Assembly: GCA_001692895.1 (NCBI GenBank) | Contig: KV748180.1 | Coordinates: 1,482,195 to 1,546,194 of the forward strand | Length of the DNA: 64,000 nucleotides | Reading direction: 5' to 3' | Origin: Cenococcum geophilum 1.58 | Lineage: Eukaryota; Ascomycota; Dothideomycetes; Gloniales; Gloniaceae | In this document: piece by piece, positions 25,770-35,830 of the stretch | Layout: each line of letters starts with the position of its first letter | How positions within the stretch are numbered: position 1 is the stretch's first letter | Position numbers and translations under genes: made by a program | Notes under the pieces: generated by a model | The model's input: the letters and a program-made list of their open reading frames with translations, nothing else | Told to the model about the DNA's origin: nothing | Database searches by the model: none

Positions 25770-27595
25770 TTATAGGCCAGAAAGAAACATTACTAGTCTT
25801 CAGCGGATACCAGAGCCCCCCTATCGCAGTTGCAACAGAAATACCACAAGGATCACCCCTCTCGCCTATACTCTTCCTTTTCTTTATAAGCAACCTGCTT
25901 AACTCCTTTAAGGAAGGGGCGACCTAGGGAATAGGCTTTATTAACAATATAAACCTAATCACATACGGGCCAACAGCCGTAGAGAATTGTAGAACACTAG
26001 AGAAAGCCTATAACACTTATATAGAATGGGCAAAACGTTATAGAGTCTAATTCTCACCAGAGAAATACCAGCTAATCTATTTCATAAGAAAACGCAACTA
26101 ATCTGCAGATCTCTAGCATATAATTTGCATCTAAGGCTTTAGGGGTTAACCAGTTTAGGGCCTAAGGGTATTAAAAGTATAGGTAAATAGTAAGCTCTAG
26201 TAGAGCGCATATACGGCGCAAGCGGCCCATAAAGGCCAAGCATAGTTTATCGCTTTATCCAGGATTATTAATTCTATATAGGGTCCATACTTCTAGAGGT
26301 CACGCCTATTATATATAGCAGTTATCCGGCCAACCATAACATATAGATCTAGTATTTAGGCCATTAGAGAAACTAAGAAGGGCCCCCCTAAATCACTCCT
26401 TAAACCACTTTAAAAGGTCCAAACAGCCTACCTCCGGAGTATCACAGGCGGGTATAAGCGAACGGCCACAGCACTGCTTAAGAAGGAATCCAATATTCCC
26501 CCCCTATAATTACATATTAAAGCCGCTATAATATAAAGGACGTAAAATAAACGCAACTCTAATATTATAAAGTATATTAAGACACGCCTAAGTAAACTAT
26601 AGAGGGACCTTAAGGTGCCCCATAAGAGAACAAACCAACAACCCCAAAGTAGGGAAGAGATATTAGAGAAACAGGTAAAGAAAGTAGAAGAAGAATAATG
26701 CCGCTTTAGGGCCTAGGCCCATATAGAGGAGGAAGGGAGACGTATAAGAGGTCAGCAAAGACAACAGCAAGACAGAGAAAAGAGCCAAAGTAGAATACGC
26801 AAGAACGCCAGGAAACCATCTACCGTAATATAATACTAGTTAGACTAACGCTAGAGAGGTAAATAGGAGTTAAAGGTATAGAGGCTAACTTAGGCAAGAC
26901 AAACCTAAGCTATAGTATAGTTAACGCCATAGGGGGTAAATACCTAAGGGCTCTAAGAAGGCCTAACAAAGGCAGAAAATATAATAGTAATACTCTTAAG
27001 AACAGGAATAATAGGACTAAAAGACTAGCTTTACTAGGTAGGTGTCCTAGTAGGTAGCCCAAAATATAAATGTAGCTAGCTAAAACAGACACTAAAACAC
27101 GTAATACTACTATACCCCCTACACACTAATTAAGAAATAATGCTCTTAGCAGCTGGCATAGAGAACTATAATACACTACTCTTAACACAAAAAGGCCTCA
27201 AGGCGGTTACCTAGTAGCTTATTAGCCAAAATATGCTAAATCAGTTCCGGGTTATAAGGGAAATAGTAATAAAAGGCAAGGGGGCAAGCAGCAGGTGCCC
27301 CCTAGTAACTCTACAGTAGTAGAGTAAAAGTTTATAATACTAGCGCGTCCGTAGGCTTATTACGGCAGCAGTAGTTCCCAAGAAGGTTAAATAGTAAGGT
27401 AGTAGAGNACNANAGGCGACTTATAGGCGCTAAGTAGGCGAGTCCTAAAAGGCGGGGAGATGGATTACGGGGTTTTCTTATTTTTCTTAAATAGAGTTTT
27501 CTCCCCATATGTAAATAAGGAGTAGTCCGCGTGGGCCTAATAGGGATCCAAATCGGACGTTAAGCAATGAATTATTATTATTATTATTATTATAT
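25770..27595 (+). mobile_element. 5'-truncated Tad-like LINE, reverse transcriptase C-terminal half to 3' end
   Basis: The plus-strand frame opens inside the reverse transcriptase palm at FIGQKETLLVFSGYQSPP (25,771-25,824), followed by EIPQGSPLSPILFLFFISN (the PQGSPLSP box, about 25,840-25,897). The catalytic FADD box now reads FINNINLITYG (25,941-25,970), then SPEKYQLIYFIRKRN. Near the end, YKYSQLKQTLKHVILLYPLH (27,066-27,125) is the remains of the C-terminal Cys/His motif C-x-C-x8-H-x4-C. An (ATT)n tract at 27,571-27,595 closes the element, as is common for LINE 3' ends. Two Asp-to-Asn changes at the catalytic box come from G-to-A changes on the coding strand. CA is abundant and TG almost absent on this strand. 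Three ambiguous bases lie at about 27,408-27,413. Confidence 0.75.
27571..27595 (+). repeat. ATT microsatellite at LINE 3' end
   Basis: Eight ATT units in a row follow gcaatga and end in atatag. The position directly after the LINE 3' region suggests a tail made during target-primed reverse transcription. Confidence 0.8.
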
Positions 27596-27903
27596 AGTAT
27601 AGGAGAGATATCTATAGTTCCTGCTATATAGGGGACTAAAGGCTTTAAACTATCCCTACTATAGTTAATAATAGATACTCGTTATTTATATAGGAGGCTA
27701 CTAGGTACTATAGGGAATTAGCGCAGATCTCTAAGGTTATAGACTTTATTAAGCTTCGTTACTAAGTAAAGAGGCTGCCTATAATTAGGAGGAATTATAA
27801 TACTAAAGGAGTTATTATACGGATACTAAGGAAGGTAAAACTAGGGCTTATTATTAGCGAGACTATAAAATAGGGAAAGATTAGAAGGAATAAGAGCGAG
27901 AAT
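27596..27903. other. RIP-degraded sequence split by a short repeat insertion
   Basis: AT-rich sequence that continues at 28,167 once the inserted short repeat and one target-site copy are removed. Basic residues dominate the plus-strand frames near 27,770-27,900 and 28,230-28,360, perhaps a degraded DNA-binding or transposase end. No family can be named. Confidence 0.35.
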
Positions 27904-28161
27904 TGTAAGGGTTATTTTGGCCCTTACTCGGCTGCATCGCCTAGGGGCTCTTAGGGGTCGCCAAGGCTAGCCTTCGGCTAGCCCTTGGCACCTCCTTATA
28001 AGCACCTCAGGCTTGCAGCCCTTCCCTCCTCATCGGTTCGTCTCTGTACTCAGGCTATTGCCTACCCTCATTACCATATCGTCCTCTTCCATCGACTCCC
28101 TATGTGACTCATGCTCGGCTTGCCTGCTCCCTACCGTACACCCTGGCAATACTGCCTTACA
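27904..28161 (+). repeat. 258-bp LTR-like short repeat, copy 1, with 5-bp target duplication
   Basis: The element begins TGTAAGG and ends CCTTACA, so its ends are inverted repeats with TG and CA termini as in LTRs. It is flanked by agaat at 27,899-27,903 and 28,162-28,166, a perfect 5-bp target duplication. The second copy (50,704-50,961) has exactly the same length, and their right halves are nearly identical (for example tgactcatgctcggcttgcc). An internal hairpin lies at 27,960-27,989. Unlike its surroundings it keeps CpA and TpG, so it escaped RIP, either because it is short or because it is young. A solo LTR or a terminal-repeat miniature element is the most likely identity. A SINE or MITE is an alternative. 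Confidence 0.8.
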
Positions 28162-28166
28162 AGAAT

Positions 28167-29450
28167 CTAGATAATATGCGTTATATTAGCATATTATATA
28201 TAGGCTATAGGGGCTAAGCTTATTAAATAGGGAATTATAAGCTGCTAGGGCGAGAGTACTAGAAATAAAAAGCGTGCTAAGTAAGCCTATACCTTAGTAA
28301 AAGAGGTACTTAGAGATATTAAGGCTAAGAAGGCGTATATAAAAGAAGGCGGAATTACAAATATAGCTATTAAGACTAATCTTAAGATCCTAGCTATTTT
28401 CGCTATCTTTTTTTAGCTTAAGGAGGCTAGTTTCCTAAGGCGCTATAAAAGTTCTAAAAGAGTTCTATATAAGTTATATAGAAGTCCTAAAGGAGTTACA
28501 GAGAAGTCCTAAAAGATTCCTAAAGGATTGCTAAGAGATTACTATTAAGGGGCACAATATTCTATAAAGGTGGTTAGAGGGAATTAGGCTATAACTTAGC
28601 CTTATAGCCGCCCTATTACCCTACTACCCTATTATACTATTACCTTATTACCTTATTGCCTTATTACCCTTTTTTACTTTAGTTAATCTCTTTATTAGTA
28701 AAACACTTCTACTTTTTAAAACAATATATAAACTTCCTATTATAGCATTTATTGGCGCTAAGTTTATTTATTTACTTGTTTTTAGTTAAGTAGTGCTTTT
28801 ATAGCTTTATTTACTAACTACCTTATAGTATTTTCTCCGCTTTTAAATAATTTTTTACTTTCTTTCTCTCTAAACTATTTTTAGAGTCTCCCTTTATTAC
28901 TAGCTTAAAAACATCTCTCTTACTTCGGCTAAGTTATTATATATATTATTAGAGCTGTCCTAGTATACTAGACTAGCTATTAAGGTTTATATATATAGCC
29001 TCTTAAAGTAAATTGCTAACTAAAAATTAGGCTTTATTCTTGTGGAGATTCTATATAAATATTTTAAAAACTATTTTTAATAAGGATTTCCTAGTCGTTA
29101 CTAGTATTACTATACTTACCTTTCTACTCCTAATTTCCGGCTTCGTACTAGTATTCTTTCTATAATACTGGATAATAGGGCGTTTATTAGCTTTTTTAGA
29201 TGGTCTCTTAGTAAATATATTATTAGGTGTAACTCTTACTGCTTTTACCTGGATAGTAAGAAAATATAAAAGGTTAAAAGTGTTATAGCTCTTATGCGCT
29301 ATGGTTATTCTTATACTATATTCTGGCATTTACTTTATATTTATTAATATATATCTATTTCTTTTAGTAAGCTACTATAGTAACGCTTTAGTGACCTCCA
29401 CTAATATAAATAGGGACACTTTCTTATAAAATATATTATAAACGTTGCCG
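28167..29450. other. RIP-degraded sequence, no gene recognised
   Basis: It contains the short array of gaagtcctaaagga-like words at 28,440-28,540 and a run of (t)attaccctat words at 28,610-28,670. A minus-strand open frame of 92 codons at 29,051-29,329 is basic but has no recognisable motif. I could not decide whether it is a fragment of a gene or chance. Confidence 0.35.
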
Positions 29451-29459
29451 TTATTTTAC

Positions 29460-31400
29460 TATAAGCTTGGTCGCTTTATATTAAATATTAATAGTATAAC
29501 GTAATATCTTAAGATATACCTATTAGCCCTAGTGACTTAGAGAAAGCTATACGGAGATATTTAAACCCTAAATACCCTAACTAACCTATTAGCCTTAATA
29601 ACTTAGAGGAAGCCATAATATTAAACCCTAAATCCTCCTATATTAAAACTAATCGTAGGAGAAATAGGTTAGTTTTTAGTTATCTTAGTTACTTCTTAGG
29701 CTAATACTAGCTTAGTAGTTTTAAAATTTATATTAGCTATTCTATTAATATAACCTATAAAGTGCAAAGAGAAGGCAAGACCTTTTTATCTAAGAATTTT
29801 AAAGCTATAGACAATCCCCCGCTAAATAAGGGCCTTTAATTTAAGGTATATAGCCTATAGTAGGATTACATCTTTCTACCTAAGAAGGTTAAAGCTATAG
29901 ATAACTTCCTACTAGATAAGGTTTTCTTTAGAGATAATTGCTATATACTTTAGTTATACCTTAAACGTATATATCTTAAGTAAGAGTAGGGAAACTTTAT
30001 ATCCTAGATGCTAAAGCTTAGTGACTTAAGAGGGGAGGCTATAAAAAAGCTAAGGCTGTAAGAGGTATATATAAGGAACTATTAAGTTATTTAGAAGGAA
30101 TTTTCTTCCTAGGTAGTAGCTATATATAGACTTTATTAAAGCTCAAAGCCTCTTACTGCCTTTAAACTTCCTTAGAAAACTCGGCTAAGGTATAGCTTCT
30201 CTTTTAAAGGCACGTAGTATTATCTAAAATTGCCTTATATAGCTAACATTAAGATATACTCTATTAAAGCCACTAAACGCGTCTCTAGCTTTATACCTTA
30301 TTATATAAAACCAAACTATAGTTTTTATTTATTTTTAGGAGGGAAGGCCTTATATAGAGTCTCTTATTATTATATAAAACTTTTATACTAGAAGTATACT
30401 AAATTTTTAAGGGCTAGGAGCGGGGATATGCTAGCGCTCTATAACTTGGCTAATTACTTCTAGTTATATAATAAAGCCTTAATAAGTAATGGTTTAAATA
30501 TCTATAGGTTTTATTATAGATAGGTAACTAGGGTAATTAGGGGAATATATACCTAAGCACGAGCTAAAGTATAGCGCATTTACTTTACCCCTCTTAAATA
30601 GTTAGACTTTTATATTTTAAAGTCTAAGCTATAATCTATAGGGTAAACTACTAATTTAAAAAAGCCCTAAATACTACCTACTCTCTTACTTATTAATCTA
30701 AAATATGCTAGCTTTTATATATTAACTAATACCGGAACTAAGCCCCTATATATAGCCCCGTACTTTTAAGCCTATTACTTAGCTTAGAGTTAGGAGAATA
30801 TTAGTATAATTTAGCACTTTAGGGCTTACTAGCTTAGCTACTAGAACGCCTTTATATCTATAGTAGCGTACTAATAGATTTTTTAATAGGTAATTAGTAT
30901 TCTGTTCTTACTTTATAGGTTAATTAATACCTCCAATTTTAGGCTTATATATACTTTTACTACCTCTAAATAATTAGGGTTAAACTATATTATAGTTAGC
31001 CCTCTACTAACCTTTGCTACGTATAACTATATATCCGCATTAAGTTGCTAACGCCGCCTTTTAATATATTTAGTATACTAGGTTTAGACCTATATATACC
31101 CTTATTATTCTAGTAAGATATTAGCTATATATAGTATAATTAACCTTTAACTAGTCTTTAATATATATATAGTATAGCATATACTATTATTTTATCGGCT
31201 AATATATTAATAGACTACTAAGTTTAGACCTCTAGAGCTAACATTCTTATTACTTACTATATTATATCTTCCTAGGGAGGTTCCCAATCCTAAGGATATT
31301 CTTATAGCCGCTTTTATAACTCTTAAAGCCGCCCCTATAGCAATAAGATTTTAAGTCCTTACTACTAACTTTAATAAAAGCGTTTATACAACTAATAGTA
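29460..31400 (+). pseudogene. Relic frame of an unrecognised protein
   Basis: From about 29,690 to 30,900 the plus strand can be read with stops mostly at Gln-type positions, giving segments such as DKVFFRDNCYIL (29,920), SYYYIKLLYQKYTKFL (30,365-30,410) and MLALYNLANYFQLYNKAL (30,427-30,482). The composition is rich in Tyr, Leu and Lys, in part because mutation makes TAT and AAA codons. No domain could be assigned. It may be more than one gene. The open frame at 31,409-31,603 (64 codons) follows in the same orientation and might be its end, without support. Confidence 0.35.
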
Positions 31401-31619
31401 ATTACTCTGTGCTCATTTATATTGTAATACCTCTTAATAACTACACTATATTAAGTTTAGAGATTCTTTATAATACGATTTATAAAAAAGGTATTAAGTA
31501 CATAGTTAGTATATATAATATTTCCGGTAAAGCCTATAAGAAGCTTTTTAATAAACTTATAGTTTTACGCTACTATCTAAGTATATATCCTTTAATAATA
31601 TAATTTTCTGGACTAATTA

Positions 31620-32055
31620 TAATATAAAGTAAGGGGCAAAAACTAAAAAAGAAGCTTTTAAATAAGCACTTAAGGAATATATAGTAGAGTAATAGAATAA
31701 AGGATAGATTATATAGATAGCTGAAAAGCTTAAGCTATAGGGGTAGGTAAGCCAGCTTACTTACTACTAAATTAAGGGTGCTATATATTAGAGGCTACAG
31801 AAATACTACTATCTAATTATATAAAGGAATATTTTATAGGTACATAGGAATAATTAGAAAATTTTATATAGACTATTAAGGAATATAGAGTCCTATAAAA
31901 CATTTTTGTTATTATATTTTTAAGATAAGGTTTAAAATAAATAAGACTTAATATAGCTTAGATGGAGGACCTAGGGTTAGTATATCTGCTATAAAGACTA
32001 ATCTTATCTAAAAATAGCGTCTAAAATCTAGGGTAAATAATAGATTAGTTAGCTA
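31620..32055 (+). other. Helical relic frame upstream of kinase relic
   Basis: The plus strand reads AKTKKEAFKQALKEYIVEQ and then RNILQVHRNNQKILYRLL, with only Gln-type stops, to about 31,960. It resembles a helical, possibly DNA-binding N-terminal domain. It could belong to the kinase relic downstream or to a separate gene. Not recognised. Confidence 0.35.
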
Positions 32056-32059
32056 GATA

Positions 32060-33060
32060 CTAGGATTTTTCTACCCCTTTAAAGCCCTTTATTACTTTAA
32101 TACTTATAAACCTTATTATAGTGCTACCTCCTAGCTATAGCTATAAGAATCTTATTAGCTAGGGAATTTCAGGTATTATATATTACGATAAACTTTAAAA
32201 TAAGGTTATTAAAGCTCTAAATAATACGAATTCTTAACGCTTTATTAAAGTTAAAAAGAAGATTTATAAGAGACTTAGTTAATATAATAGACTCTTATAA
32301 TACTATAGCAGCAAACTTTTCTAAAAGGATAACTATATAGTAATATATTTAGAACGCGCTCTAAATAGCTAGCTCTATAGGTTTCTTTAGGATAAAAGTA
32401 ATAACGTTAATTAACTTTTATAAATGCGTTAGATTTTATAGCTTATAGATATTCTTAAATATATTTACTCTAGATATATTATATATAGTAATATTTTATA
32501 CTATAATATTCTCTTAAATATTCTCTTAAATATAAAGCTAATTAACTTTACTAGTTTATTAATTAATAGGTCTCCTCTTTTTACTTTATACTTTATTTAA
32601 GCCTAAGCTCTATATTTAAGTACGCCTTAAAAGGACAAAATTTTTGCCTTTAGATTAGCTTATTATTATATCTTAATATATTATATTGCCTTTTATAAGC
32701 TTTCTAATAACAATATAGAAGATTATTATAAATAAGGAATATTTCCTAAATTAAAGTCCCTAGGGGCCTTTAGAGTTATTATTAAAGGCTATTAAAACAG
32801 TAAATATAACTATATAGATAACGTTATTAAAGAAATAGATAAGTAAGGTAGGTTTATAAAACTAGGAATTTTAACTATCTAAACTTATTTACAGATTTAC
32901 GGAATCTATCCTTAGTAACGGCGCCATAGTATTTCCTCTATACTCTTAAGGCTTTCCTTTTAATATTTATAAAATCTTATCTTTAGCTTAAAAATCTAAA
33001 GGCTACTCTATCTAGATTTATACTTTACCTATTTCTTAGGCATTATTAGCATTAATAAAG
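32060..33060 (+). pseudogene. Protein kinase domain relic, small fungal Ser/Thr-type
   Basis: One plus-strand frame covers a whole kinase fold when TAA/TAG are read through. The glycine-rich loop reads GISGIIYYDKL followed by VIKAL, whose Lys would be the ATP-binding residue (about 32,164-32,225). VKKKIYKRL at 32,250-32,280 fits the C-helix (usual E-K-x-I-Y-x-R-L). The catalytic loop reads SRYIIYSNILYYNILLN (32,469-32,519), where families of this kind have I-I-H-S-D-I-S..NILLD, so both His and Asp are lost. The DFG region reads KLINFTSLLIN (32,535-32,566). The C-lobe has YYKQGIFPKLKSLGAFRVII (32,724-32,783) and IDNVIKEIDKQ. This is a different kinase type from the FunK1 relic. It is dead as it stands. 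Confidence 0.65.
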
Positions 33061-33064
33061 GTAA

Positions 33065-35285
33065 ATTTTATACTTTATAAGTTTATTAGTCTTACTATCT
33101 TTATATATAGTGTAATATACTAACTATCCTTTATTTAAAATATACTAAATAATTTCCGGTTATTAGCAAGCTCCTAAACTGTGCCGTACTTTATATTATA
33201 GGTATTAGGTTAAAATACATTTACCTACCTTATATAATAGCGCTAGGGTAAAGGATAATGTAATTTATCTTTAAGGAATATCTTAGTCTCTTCTAATACT
33301 TTTTATATTTAATAGTAATTTTAGTAGATTAGCACATCTTAAGTATAAAAAAGTTTATAATTTAACAAATTCTTTTAAGTATATTAATAGTAAAAGAGGA
33401 TTTATAATATAAATAAATAGGTACTATAATGCCTAGTAATATAATAAGTCTTATAACTTATAAGGCTCTGTTTTAATTAGATATATATAACATAGATAAG
33501 TTAATAGCAAAATTTAGATAAAAACGGCTGTATATAGTAACACCGCCTTAAGAAAATGCACTTAAATAATTAGACTACTAAATATAAACCCCAGCTTCCT
33601 ATTTTTATAAAACTAACCAAAATATAAAAATACGCCTAAGCTACTAGCCCCGTCTCTTCTATATAGTAACTCTGCCCTTTATCCCTATAACTTTAAAAAA
33701 AGAGTATACCTGCAATAATCTAGCTTTAGCTTATTAAACGCGTCTTTAATAAAACTTAAAGGTATCTTTAAAATTTAAAAGCCCGCTTTTATAAACCTAG
33801 GTAGGCTTCTAAGCCACCTTATATTTATGCCCTAACTTAGTTATTCTTTCCCCTAGAATATTATCAATCTCTTATTTATTATCTAAGCTTATTTTATTAA
33901 TTTTATCTTTTTTAGTCTAGGTACGGCGCTTTATAGTAGGCTCTAGGTTTAAAATATTGCTTTAGTTATTAGTAACACTATTACTATTACCGTCCTCCTT
34001 ATTATAAATATAACTGCTAGCCTTATTATATAGTAGTTTAATACTATAGAGAAGGGTAGGCTCTTAAAGTAAAGGGCTAGCGGGCTATAAAGTAAATACT
34101 GCTTGCTAGTTAACTTATAGGTATTAAAAGTTAAGGTTAAGAATAGGAGGGATAAGGGGACTAGAAGATAAGTCTTCGCAGTAAATAGGTAGCCTTTATT
34201 ACTTCTAGGGACGTAGATTATTACTACCTTTACCGCCCTTACCACCTCTACTACTCTCTTTAGTAGGGTTATTAGAATTAGAATTAGTAATATCCTATTT
34301 AAGCTTCTGCTTCCTTAGTATAAAGGATAATTTACCTCCTATATTCCCTTTTTTATAATTACCCTCCTCCCTAATAAGCAGATTGTCTATATATTATAGT
34401 TATTAGGTTATAGTAACAATATTTTTAATATTTATAACTTACTAATATTATCCGTATTATTAACTATTAAGTTTTAGTTAGTTACTATATAGGTCTCTAA
34501 GTTCTATATAGCCTAGGGGATAGTTATAATATTAATTCCCCTAGCTAGGCTATCTATTTTATTAACGCCTTTTACTATAGGTTTAAGATAGTTATATATA
34601 GATACGCTAAAGAGATCTTCTAGTTCCTTTAAAGAAGGTAACTCCTTATCCTTATTATTCTTATTACTGCGGTTATTTCCGCTACCTAATAATTATTAAG
34701 TAAGGACGTTATATAGGGGGGAAGTATATACCTAACCTATAAGGTGCTAGTTAATCGCTAACTTTATTAGCTTTATTACTAGTATTACTAACTCCGCCGC
34801 CTTTAACTTTAGGTTTTAAGTCTAGGTTAGCTATATTATCTTTAATAAATATTAGATTTACTACTAACTATTAGATATATTTATAGTTATTAAAAATAAA
34901 AAAAGGGGATAATTACTAAATTACCTTAATTACTTCCTCTAATGTCTTAGCTGTTACTTATATTTTTATAAATATCTTTATATTTATTAAAAGCCTTAGG
35001 ATTTACGGGTGCCTTATTAGGTGGAATATTTAAAAAAGGTAATATAGAATAACTTACCTAAGTATAACTAGGCTAAATATTTTATAGAATTATCTCTTAA
35101 AGGGAAGTAAGATACTCTCTCCTTTTTTATCCTCTTTTTAAGTATATTACTTATATTTACCCTAGAAGCTATAATTATATAATACTAAGAAGCATTTAGT
35201 TTTTTAGAAAGTATAGTATAGAAATTAATATTATTAAGTAAAATTTATAAATTAAAATAAAGGGGTTAAGAAAATGCCACTATTA
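33065..35285. other. RIP-degraded sequence, no gene recognised
   Basis: The open frame at 33,949-34,245 (98 codons, minus) is hydrophobic and has no family motif. Around 34,550-34,900 the minus strand reads as an Asn/Lys-rich, low-complexity protein with KELEDLFSVSIYNYLKPIV as its most protein-like part. The stretch ends at the target site of element B. Because B and C were inserted here, the sequence once continued directly into 47,566. Confidence 0.4.
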
Positions 35286-35294
35286 CTACCGCTA

Positions 35295-35486
35295 TGTCAT
35301 AGGACGGGGCAGTGGCTACAAGACGTATGTATTCGAGGAGTCTACAAGACGTTACGCGATCGATCGTAAGGGTCGAGGGCGTAAGGAGGTGATATACCTA
35401 CGCGTAGCTGACATAAGCTATACGTAAGGTATACGCGAGAGCACGGGGCTCTCCTATAGAGGCCCCTACGGTGGGGTTCCGTAACA
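35295..35486 (-). repeat. 3' LTR of element B
   Basis: In coding orientation it begins TGTTACGGAACC and ends ATGACA. It aligns without gaps to the other LTR. By eye the two differ at about eleven sites, all transitions. It is followed on its element side by a polypurine tract. Confidence 0.88.
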
Positions 35487-35599
35487 CTACCCCCCCTCCT
35501 ATAGAGGCGGAGCTCCGGCGACGCTGTGGTTACTATATATATATAGAAGGGATACTTAGGGTATAGAAAAGAAGAAAGGGGGGTATTACTAAAGGCTTA

Positions 35600-35830
35600 A
35601 AACAACGTTATGTGATAAGGCTTGGCATCTAAAAATCCGACTAATTAGACAACTTTAACCGCCGGTTGAAGTTCCTAGATATCTTAACGATATTCCGGTT
35701 ACGTAATCGCACTTTACCGCAATCTAACGGCAATCTAATGGTAATTTGCCCTTACGTGGCAATGTATAACGGTTTAACTCTATAAGGGCTCCTATAGAGG
35801 ATTAGGTATAAAATCTCTGCTTAGGCCTAG
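35600..35830. repeat. Short ggcaatctaa tandem motif inside element B 3' region
   Basis: The region between the 3' LTR and the end of pol contains cgcaatctaacggcaatcta, then atggtaatttgcc and acgtggcaatg. The same ggcaatctaa unit is repeated in both LTRs of element C (41,726-41,772 and 47,272-47,318), an unexpected shared motif between two different element families. Confidence 0.55.

Noticed and set aside
26910..27092. Hydrophobic minus-strand open frame
   Set aside because: Antisense to the LINE 3' region; the plus frame carries the degraded Cys/His motif.
27904..28161. tRNA-derived SINE on account of a ggttcg word
   Set aside because: A GGTTCG word resembles part of a B box, but no matching A box at proper distance was found; LTR-like TG/CA ends fit better. 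Left open because of the 14-bp duplication at copy 2.
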